NCBI GenBank assembly: GCA_026984595.1
Contig: JALSRW010000060.1
Location: forward strand, 1-5,003
Source: Alphaproteobacteria bacterium
GTDB lineage: Bacteria > Pseudomonadota > Alphaproteobacteria > Geminicoccales > Geminicoccaceae
Direction: 5' to 3'
Length of the DNA: 5,003 nt
Of the stretch, positions 1 through 5,003 are shown piece after piece. The notes below the pieces were generated by a model. It made no database searches. It saw only the letters and a list, made by a program, of their open reading frames with translations, and was not told where the DNA came from. The position numbers were made by a program, and so were the translations under genes. How positions within the stretch are numbered: position 1 is the first letter of the stretch; every line of letters begins with the position of its first letter.

Positions 1-99
1 CGGGCCTTCGCCGAACTCGCGCGCCTCCTGGAGCGGCTTGCACGCCACCCGGATCTGCGCTGGTCTGGCGCGCGGGAACTGTTCGGGAAGCCGAGTTGA
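1..99 (+). CDS. C-terminal end of an unidentified protein (5' truncated by window)
   Basis: Frame 1 is open from the first base to a TGA at 97-99 and gives 32 residues, beginning RAFAELARLLERLARHPDLR and ending ELFGKPS. Its regular Leu/Ala/Arg spacing suggests an amphipathic helix, then a short 'HPDLRW' turn and a charged tail. Frame 3 is also open to the window edge but gives a Pro/Arg/Gly-rich product typical of a shadow frame, so frame 1 is preferred. The end does not resemble the usual C-terminus of a DppB/DppC-type permease. A 'helix, then HPD(L/V)RF/W' ending is seen in some polysaccharide deacetylase-like proteins, but this is only a weak resemblance and no function is assigned. The stop overlaps the TTG start of the ATPase gene, so the two genes are probably co-transcribed and translationally coupled. 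Confidence 0.6.
   Translation, partial: RAFAELARLLERLARHPDLRWSGARELFGKPS
85..90 (+). promoter_or_regulatory. Probable ribosome binding site for the TTG-started ATPase gene
   Basis: The purine run GGGAAG lies 5 bases before the TTG at 96-98, inside the end of the upstream gene. It is only a moderate match to the Shine-Dalgarno consensus. It matters because it supports a rare TTG start that shares bases with the upstream TGA stop (TTGA at 96-99), so initiation may depend partly on ribosomes terminating on the preceding gene. Confidence 0.5.
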
Positions 100-1964
100 A
101 CGCGCCGCTGCTCTCCATCCGCGACCTCCATGTCACCTTCCGTACCGACGAGGGCACGGTGGAAGCGGTGCGCGGCATCTCCTTCGATGTGCCGGCCGGG
201 CGGACGGTGGCGCTGGTAGGGGAGAGCGGCTCCGGTAAGACGGTGGTCTCCCAGGCGATCCTCGGCATCCTGCCGGACACCGCGACGACCCGTGGCGCCG
301 GCATGATCTTCGACGATCCGCGGGGCGAGAAACCCCTCGACCTGCTCGGCTGTGATCCGGATTCGCCGATCCGCCGGCGGATCCGCGGCAACCGCATCGC
401 CATCGTCTTCCAGGAACCGATGACTTCGCTTTCGCCGCTCCATACCATCGGCGATCAGGTGGGCGAGGCGCTGCGGGTCCACAAGCGGCTGCCGGCCGCC
501 GAGGAACGGCAGCAGACCATCGAGATGCTGCGGCGGGTGGGCTTTCCCGACCCGGAGCGGGCCTACCGGACCTATCCTTTCGAGCTTTCCGGCGGGCTCA
601 GGCAGCGGGCGGTGATCGCCATGGCGCTGATCTGCCGTCCCGCGCTGCTGATCGCCGACGAGCCCACCACCGCGCTCGATGTCACGGTCCAGGCGCAGAT
701 CCTCGAGCTGCTCGAAGACCTGCAGGCCGAATTCGGCATGGCCATCCTGTTCATCACCCATGATCTCGGGGTGGTGGCCAACATCGCCGAGGAAATGGTG
801 GTGATGTATCGCGGCCGGATCATGGAATCCGGTTGCTGCCGCGAGCTGCTGCGGCGACCACGGCATCCCTATCTGCAGGCGCTGCTGCGGGCGGTGCCGC
901 GGCTGCGCGACGATCCGAACCGGCGGCTCGCGACACTGCGCGAAGTGCCGCACGGCCAGGCGGCGGAACTCCTCGAGGGCATCGACAAGCGCGGCTGGCG
1001 GCCGCAGGGGCCGATTCTCGAGGTGCAGAATCTAAGGAAGACCTTCCTGCTGCGGCGGAGCGGCTGGCTGTCGGGGCAGAGCCGGGTGGTGACCGCGGTG
1101 GAGGATGTGAGCTTTGCCGTCGAAGCCGGCGAATGCCTGGGCATCGTCGGCGAGAGCGGTTCGGGCAAGACCACCGTCAGCAAGATCATCATGCGCGCCT
1201 TTTCCGCCGATTCCGGCAAGGTGCTGTTCCGCGGCCCCGACGGCGAGGTCGACATCCTGGCGCTGAGCGAGCGGGAACTCTTGCCCCTGCGCCGTCACAT
1301 CCAGTACATCTTCCAGGATCCCTACTCCTCCCTCGATCCCCGCATGAACGTCCTCGATGCGATCGCCGAGCCGCTGGTGATCCACGGCATCGGCAGCCGC
1401 GAGGAGCGGATCGAGCGGGTCAAGGCGTTACTCGCCGCGGTCGGCCTCGAGCCACGCCACATGCGGCGCTATCCGCACAGCTTCTCGGGAGGACAGCGCC
1501 AGCGCATCGGCATCGCCCGGGCGCTGGCGCTGGGACCCGAAGTGCTCATCTGCGACGAGCCGGTATCGGCTCTCGACGTCTCGGTCCAGGCCCAGATCCT
1601 CAATCTGCTGAAGGGGCTGCAGAAGGATCTCGGGCTCACCTATCTGTTCATCTCCCACAATCTCGCCGTGGTGCGCTACATCGCCCAGACCATCGGCGTC
1701 ATGTGTCGCGGCCTGCTGGTCGAGCTGGCCCCGGCCGACACCCTCTTCGCCGATGCCCGGCACCCCTACACGCGCACCCTGCTGGCCGCGATCCCGGAAC
1801 CGGATCCCGATCGCCCGCTAGACTTTTCCCGGGTCTTGGCCGAACGTGCCTCCGATCCGGCGGCATGGCCGCCCCCCTACGGATTGCGTACGGGCCCGGG
1901 GCGGATGGTGGCTGTCGGCAAGAAGCATCTGGTGCGGATGGACGACCGGGGAGAGAGGCGATGA
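96..1964 (+). CDS. Dipeptide/oligopeptide-type ABC importer ATPase, two fused nucleotide-binding domains
   Basis: This 622-residue cytoplasmic protein hydrolyses ATP to drive import of peptides or a related solute, working with two membrane permeases and a periplasmic binding protein. Domain 1 (about 5-270) has Walker A GESGSGKT at 42-49, Q-loop Gln106, signature LSGGLRQ at 164-170, Walker B LLIADE at 184-189 and switch His222. Domain 2 (about 307-570) has Walker A at 352-359, Gln407, signature FSGGQRQ at 463-469, Walker B VLICDE at 483-488 and His521. Both ATP sites therefore look catalytically complete. Each half ends with the HPY(L/T) motif (257-259 and 556-558) of the oligopeptide/dipeptide subfamily C-terminal region; a linker of about 38 residues separates the halves, and an extra tail of about 50 residues follows. 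Length and architecture match GsiA (about 620 residues) and exceed YejF (about 530). The TTG start is chosen because homology begins at residue 5, no ATG/GTG/TTG lies upstream in frame, and GGGAAG (85-90) sits 5 bases before it. The substrate cannot be read from the ATPase. Confidence 0.95.
   Translation: MNAPLLSIRDLHVTFRTDEGTVEAVRGISFDVPAGRTVALVGESGSGKTVVSQAILGILPDTATTRGAGMIFDDPRGEKPLDLLGCDPDSPIRRRIRGNRIAIVFQEPMTSLSPLHTIGDQVGEALRVHKRLPAAEERQQTIEMLRRVGFPDPERAYRTYPFELSGGLRQRAVIAMALICRPALLIADEPTTALDVTVQAQILELLEDLQAEFGMAILFITHDLGVVANIAEEMVVMYRGRIMESGCCRELLRRPRHPYLQALLRAVPRLRDDPNRRLATLREVPHGQAAELLEGIDKRGWRPQGPILEVQNLRKTFLLRRSGWLSGQSRVVTAVEDVSFAVEAGECLGIVGESGSGKTTVSKIIMRAFSADSGKVLFRGPDGEVDILALSERELLPLRRHIQYIFQDPYSSLDPRMNVLDAIAEPLVIHGIGSREERIERVKALLAAVGLEPRHMRRYPHSFSGGQRQRIGIARALALGPEVLICDEPVSALDVSVQAQILNLLKGLQKDLGLTYLFISHNLAVVRYIAQTIGVMCRGLLVELAPADTLFADARHPYTRTLLAAIPEPDPDRPLDFSRVLAERASDPAAWPPPYGLRTGPGRMVAVGKKHLVRMDDRGERR
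1948..1958 (+). promoter_or_regulatory. Ribosome binding site of the solute-binding protein gene
   Basis: The purine-rich stretch GGGGAGAGAGG ends 2 bases before the ATG at 1961, and its GGGGAG part is placed 7 bases upstream, a normal Shine-Dalgarno distance. It lies within the last codons of the ATPase gene. It fixes the binding-protein start at 1961; the same frame stays open far upstream, but that extension is a shadow of the ATPase gene. Confidence 0.7.
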
Positions 1965-3793
1965 AGATCGGGCACGCGCTTTGCGGCATGCTGGCGGTGG
2001 CATGGATCCTGGGACCGCAGGCGACGGGCGCGGCCCCGCCCGACGAGCCTCTGGTACTCGACGACATCCCGGAGATCGGTGTGCCCGGCGGCGAGCTGCG
2101 CATGCTGGTGAGCCGCACCAAGGACACGCGCCTGCTCTATGTCTACGGCCATGCGCGGCTGGTGAACTATGCGCCCGATCTCACCATGTTCGCCGATATT
2201 CTGCAGGATTACACGGTCGAGGACGGGCGTATCTTCACCTTCCGTCTCCGCCCCGGCCACCGCTGGTCCGACGGCGAGCCCTTCACCACCGAGGATTTCC
2301 GCTTCTGGTGGGAGGACATCGCCCTCAACGAGGAGCTGTCGCCCACCGGCCCGCCCATCCAGATGGTGATCGATGGCGAGCTCCCGAAGGTGGAGGTTCT
2401 CGATCCTCTCACCATCCGTTATAGCTGGTCCAAGCCCAATCCCTTCTTCCTGCCGAAGATCGCCGCCGCCTCGCCGATCTTCATCTATGCCCCGGCCCAC
2501 TATCTCCGGCAGTTCCACAAGAAGTACGTGGATCCCGACCAGCTCGCGAAACTGGTCGCCGAAGACAATGCCCGCGACTGGGTCCAGCTCTTCCTGCGCC
2601 GCGGGCGGATGAACAAGTTCAACAATCCCGACCTGCCGACCCTGCAGCCCTGGATGCTGACCACGAGGCCGCCGGCGGAGCGGATCGTCGCCGTACGCAA
2701 CCCCTATTTCCACCGCGTCGACAGTCGCGGTCAGCAGCTCCCCTACATCGACCGGGTGATTCTCGAGGTGGTCGACAAGAAGCTCATCCCGATCAAGACC
2801 GGCGCCGGCGAAACCGACCTGCAGAGCCGCGGGCTGGCCTTCAAGGACTATACCTTCCTCAAGGAAAGCGAGGCGCGTTCCGGGCTGCGGACCCTGCTCT
2901 GGCGCGAGGCGCGGGGCGCCCATTTCGCCCTCTATCCCAACCTCAACGCCGCCGATCCCGTCTGGCAGAAGCTGTTCCGCGACCGCCGCTTCCGCCTCGC
3001 TCTGTCGCTGTCCGTGAACCGGGATGCGATCAACCAGTATTTCTACTTCGGCCTCGCCACCCCGGCCAACAACACCATCCTGCCCGACAGCCCGCTCTAT
3101 CGCCCGGAAATCGGCGAAGCCTGCTTGGGCTACGACATCGCCCGGGCCAACGCCCTGCTCGACGAGATGGGGCTCGACGGGCGGAACGCGGATGGCACCC
3201 GCCTGCTCCCCGACGGACGCCCGCTCGAGCTGATCGTCGAGACCGCCGGCGAGAGCACCGAGCAGACCGACATTCTCGAGCTGCTGCGCGACGACTGGGC
3301 CAAGATCGGCTTCCGCATCCACAGCAAGCCCAGCGAACGCGAGGTGCTGCGCAACCGGATCTTCTCCGGCGAGGCGCTGATGACCATCTGGTACGGGATC
3401 GAGAACGGCGTGCCGACCGCCGACATGAGCCCCTCGGAGTTCGCCCCGACCAGCCAGTACGACCAGCCGCAATGGCCGAAATGGGGCCAGTACTACGAGA
3501 CCAAGGGCAAGGCCGGAGAACCGCCGGCACTCCCCGAGGCCAAGCGTCTTCTCGAGCTCTTCGACGCCTGGCGCCTCGCCCGCAGCACCGACGAGCGGCG
3601 ATCCATCTGGGAAGAGATGCTGACCATCTATGCGGACCAATGCTACACCATCGGCCTGGTGGCCAACGTCCTGCAACCGGTGGCGGCCAGGAAGACGCTG
3701 CGCAACATTCCCGATGACGCCGTCTACAACTGGGAGCCGCACGCCCAGCTCGGCGTCTACCGGCCGGATACCTTTTTCTACGCACCGAAGTAA
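1961..3793 (+). CDS. ABC transporter family 5 solute-binding protein (peptide/opine/nickel type), secreted
   Basis: This 610-residue periplasmic receptor captures the solute and delivers it to the importer. Residues 1-24 form a Sec signal peptide: a short basic start (MKIGH), a hydrophobic core (ALCGMLAVAWILG) and a probable cleavage near ATGA/APP at 24-25. Cys8 is too close to the N-terminus to be a lipobox, so the protein should be soluble in the periplasm. SBP_bac_5 hallmarks are FRLRPGHRWSDGEPFTTEDF at 94-113 (the F.LR..., W.DG..., T..DF pattern), LPYIDRVILEV at 260-270, the FRLALSLSVNRDAIN segment at 344-358 typical of this fold, and the closing NIPDDAVYNW region at 582-591. At about 585 mature residues it is longer than DppA/OppA (about 510-520) and fits a longer subgroup common in alphaproteobacteria. 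The start codon overlaps the ATPase stop (ATGA), so both belong to one importer. The ligand is unknown; peptides are the most likely class. The last bases of the gene form one copy of a tandem 26-bp repeat. Confidence 0.94.
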   Translation: MKIGHALCGMLAVAWILGPQATGAAPPDEPLVLDDIPEIGVPGGELRMLVSRTKDTRLLYVYGHARLVNYAPDLTMFADILQDYTVEDGRIFTFRLRPGHRWSDGEPFTTEDFRFWWEDIALNEELSPTGPPIQMVIDGELPKVEVLDPLTIRYSWSKPNPFFLPKIAAASPIFIYAPAHYLRQFHKKYVDPDQLAKLVAEDNARDWVQLFLRRGRMNKFNNPDLPTLQPWMLTTRPPAERIVAVRNPYFHRVDSRGQQLPYIDRVILEVVDKKLIPIKTGAGETDLQSRGLAFKDYTFLKESEARSGLRTLLWREARGAHFALYPNLNAADPVWQKLFRDRRFRLALSLSVNRDAINQYFYFGLATPANNTILPDSPLYRPEIGEACLGYDIARANALLDEMGLDGRNADGTRLLPDGRPLELIVETAGESTEQTDILELLRDDWAKIGFRIHSKPSEREVLRNRIFSGEALMTIWYGIENGVPTADMSPSEFAPTSQYDQPQWPKWGQYYETKGKAGEPPALPEAKRLLELFDAWRLARSTDERRSIWEEMLTIYADQCYTIGLVANVLQPVAARKTLRNIPDDAVYNWEPHAQLGVYRPDTFFYAPK

Positions 3794-3826
3794 CGGCGAC
3801 TTTCTACGCACCGAAGTAACGGCGAC
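3775..3826. repeat. Perfect 26-bp tandem duplication spanning the binding-protein stop codon
   Basis: Bases 3775-3800 and 3801-3826 are identical and directly adjacent. The unit starts TTTCTACGCACCGAAG and ends TAACGGCGAC. The first copy carries the final codons (FYAPK), the TAA stop and 7 bases downstream; the second copy is wholly noncoding. The unit is not a multiple of three. Because the extra copy falls after the TAA, neither the binding protein nor the facing methyltransferase gene (stop at 3829-3831) is altered. It looks like a recent slippage or unequal-exchange event, though an assembly artefact is possible. Confidence 0.95.
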
Positions 3827-3828
3827 CG
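3794..3828. other. 35-bp convergent intergenic spacer without visible terminator
   Basis: The binding-protein gene (+) and methyltransferase gene (-) converge here with 35 bp between stop codons. The spacer consists of the 7-base tail of repeat copy 1, all of repeat copy 2, and CG. I found no inverted repeat able to form a stable stem and no adequate T-run on either strand. Termination may be Rho-dependent, or the transcripts may overlap. Confidence 0.75.
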
Positions 3829-4647
3829 TCAGCGCTTCTCGGCCCAGAGGCTCGATTCGGGCACCTCGGGGCCGAGGGCGACGGCGGCCAGCGGCCCCTC
3901 GGCGATCCATCCGGGATGCCGGCTCGCCACCCAGTGGCTCGCGAACAGCGGCTCCAGTCCGCCGGCCAGCAGCCAGGCGGCGATCAGGAGCTGCTCGTTG
4001 TAGCCGCGCCAGGCCCAGGCCTCGGGATAGGGATCGGGCAGGAAGACATCGTGCATGTGGACCACGACGCCGGGGCGAAGCACCGGCAGGATGCGGTTCA
4101 TGATGCGGTCGACATCGCTTCCGGGCATGGCGATATGACTGGAATCGACGAACAGGATGTCGCCCGCCTCGAGGCCGGCGAACAGCGTTTCCTCCACCTG
4201 CTCGAGACGGCAGGCGCGATGCTCGACGGGCAGCCCTTCGAGCTTCGCCCGCGGCGACGGATCGATGCAGATCAGACGGCAATCGATGCCGCCGTCGCGG
4301 ATCGCCCGGGCCATGAAGCGGCTGGAATGTCCCGAGCCGATCTCGATGATCCGCGCCGGCCGCAGCCTGCGCACGAACAGATAGGCCATGGCCCCGTCGA
4401 GCCGGGGAAACCAGTCCTGCTCGAAGCGCGGCGCCGGCGGCGGCCCGCCGAACCGGGAAAACTCCGCGGCCAGACGGGCCAGGTCGCGCATGCGCTCGCG
4501 GAACCGCTGTTCGCGCGCGGCCAGCAGCCGGGCCACCGCCGGATAGTCGCAGGGCGTCACCTCTGCCGCGTGACGATAGGGAAGGAAGAAACCGGGTCGG
4601 TCGCCGGCAGTGCGGCCCGGCGCGTCCCGATCCGCAGCACCGCTCAC
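3829..4647 (-). CDS. Class I SAM-dependent methyltransferase (Methyltransf_24-like)
   Basis: This 272-residue, apparently cytoplasmic protein has a Rossmann-type methyltransferase core. Motif I is IIEIGSGHSS at 100-109, the glycine-rich S-adenosylmethionine loop; LICIDPSP at 125-132 supplies the acidic residue (Asp129) expected to bind the ribose; DILFVDSSH at 163-171 and GVVVHMHDVFLPDPYP at 193-208 match the later strands of the Methyltransf_24 group. Residues 1-80 are a helical, Arg-rich N-terminal region beginning with a conserved-looking GFFLPYRHA stretch at 19-27. The C-terminal ESSLWAEKR resembles the 'S.W..R' ending common in this group. The GTG start at 4647-4645 overlaps the TGA of the upstream hydrolase gene (GTGA), which supports this start and implies translational coupling; a clear Shine-Dalgarno sequence is lacking. 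The methyl acceptor cannot be inferred. Members of this group often sit near sugar, lipid or secondary-metabolite genes, but nothing in view identifies a pathway. Confidence 0.88.
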   Translation of the reverse strand: MSGAADRDAPGRTAGDRPGFFLPYRHAAEVTPCDYPAVARLLAAREQRFRERMRDLARLAAEFSRFGGPPPAPRFEQDWFPRLDGAMAYLFVRRLRPARIIEIGSGHSSRFMARAIRDGGIDCRLICIDPSPRAKLEGLPVEHRACRLEQVEETLFAGLEAGDILFVDSSHIAMPGSDVDRIMNRILPVLRPGVVVHMHDVFLPDPYPEAWAWRGYNEQLLIAAWLLAGGLEPLFASHWVASRHPGWIAEGPLAAVALGPEVPESSLWAEKR

Positions 4648-5003
4648 GGCTTCAGGACCAGGCCCTCGCGCGCCACCACCGAGCCGGCGCGCTGATGCTC
4701 CATCTCCCGGGCGATCTCGTCGAGGGTCGCATCGTCGTGATCGGGATCGTGATGGAAGGCGACGAAGCGGCCGGCGCTGGCCGCCTCGCAGAGGCGGATC
4801 CCCTCCTGCCAGGTGGAATGGCCCCAGCCCCGGTATTTGGGATATTCCTGGTCGGTGTAGGTCGCGTCGTAGATGACGATGTCGGCGCCGTCGATGAACG
4901 CCAGCAGATTGGCGTCGAGCCGCCCTTCGCGATGCTCGGTGTCGGTCACGTAGCAGACCACCCGTCCGGCGAATTCCACCCGATATGCGGTGGCGCCTCC
5001 CGG
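4644..5003 (-). CDS. MBL-fold metallo-hydrolase, C-terminal part (5' end outside window)
   Basis: The frame is open from the window edge to a TGA at 4646-4644 and gives 119 residues of a metallo-beta-lactamase-fold hydrolase resembling the PhnP/COG1235 group. The GTG at 4979-4977 is internal, because the eight codons before it (PGGATAYR) continue the typical 'PGG.T.YR.E' strand, so the true start lies beyond 5003. Numbered from the first visible residue, YVTDTEH at 18-24 holds the Asp (D21) expected to bridge two metal ions, DIVIYDATYTD is at 41-51, GWGHST at 59-64 and FHHDPDHDD at 83-91, the latter with the His expected at the last metal-binding position. The N-terminal HxHxDH motif must lie outside the window. 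The family hydrolyses phosphodiester or related ester bonds, but this member's substrate is unknown. It is the promoter-proximal partner of the methyltransferase gene. Confidence 0.88.
   Translation of the reverse strand, partial: PGGATAYRVEFAGRVVCYVTDTEHREGRLDANLLAFIDGADIVIYDATYTDQEYPKYRGWGHSTWQEGIRLCEAASAGRFVAFHHDPDHDDATLDEIAREMEHQRAGSVVAREGLVLKP

Noticed and set aside
219..1175. Similar nucleotide stretches around the two Walker A motifs, which could be read as a direct repeat
   Set aside because: The similarity is confined to conserved protein motifs and differs at synonymous sites. It reflects the ancient relationship of the two nucleotide-binding domains, not a recent repeat.
833..1960. 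In-frame upstream extension of the binding-protein frame, which could suggest a protein of nearly 1,000 residues
   Set aside because: The extension is Arg/Ala/Pro-rich and lies out of frame over the second half of the ATPase gene. The ATG at 1961 has a good ribosome binding site and starts a clear signal peptide.
1961..2000. Possible lipoprotein signal around Cys8 of the binding protein
   Set aside because: Only seven residues precede the Cys, too few for an n-region plus hydrophobic core, and a normal signal-peptidase I site follows near residues 24-25.
3760..3777. CCGGCCGG palindrome followed by a T5 run near the end of the binding-protein gene, resembling a terminator
   Set aside because: The 8-base palindrome leaves no room for a loop, flanking bases do not pair, and the T-run starts 5 bases away inside the coding sequence.
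1877..4282. Very long open frame on the minus strand (about 800 codons) antisense to the binding-protein gene
   Set aside because: It covers a well-supported family 5 binding-protein gene and part of the methyltransferase gene out of frame, and its translation has no recognisable domain. Long antisense frames are expected at this GC content.
4644..4979. GTG at 4979-4977 as the start of a small 111-residue protein
   Set aside because: The frame continues to the window edge with residues (PGGATAYR) typical of the interior of MBL-fold hydrolases, so this GTG is an internal valine.

Overview
The window is GC-rich (roughly two thirds G+C) and densely coding, with genes abutting or overlapping by 3-4 bases and no RNA gene, insertion sequence or CRISPR array visible. 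Base composition, codon use and the protein families suggest a free-living proteobacterium, most likely an alphaproteobacterium of the Rhodospirillales/Rhizobiales type. That placement is inference; the window holds no phylogenetic marker.

Layout. Positions 1-99 (+) hold the last 32 codons of a gene that cannot be assigned with confidence. Overlapping its stop is a TTG-started gene (96-1964, +) for a 622-residue ABC transporter ATPase with two complete nucleotide-binding domains, of the dipeptide/oligopeptide/glutathione importer type (DppD-DppF-like halves fused, as in GsiA or YejF). An ATGA overlap joins it to a 610-residue secreted family 5 solute-binding protein (1961-3793, +). The two genes supply the energising and substrate-capturing parts of one importer for peptides or a similar substrate. 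The two permeases it should need are not in the window.

On the opposite strand, reading towards the transporter genes, are the 3' part of a PhnP-like metallo-beta-lactamase-fold hydrolase (4644 to beyond 5003, -) and, joined by a GTGA overlap, a class I SAM-dependent methyltransferase (3829-4647, -). These two look like one transcription unit of unknown pathway.

The convergent junction is only 35 bp long. It is marked by a perfect 26-bp tandem duplication (3775-3800 and 3801-3826) that copies the last codons and stop of the binding-protein gene. Without the extra copy the two stop codons would lie 9 bp apart. No convincing terminator is visible there.

Overall this is an ordinary metabolic/transport region. 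The duplication is the clearest unusual signal, and no new biological system is evident.
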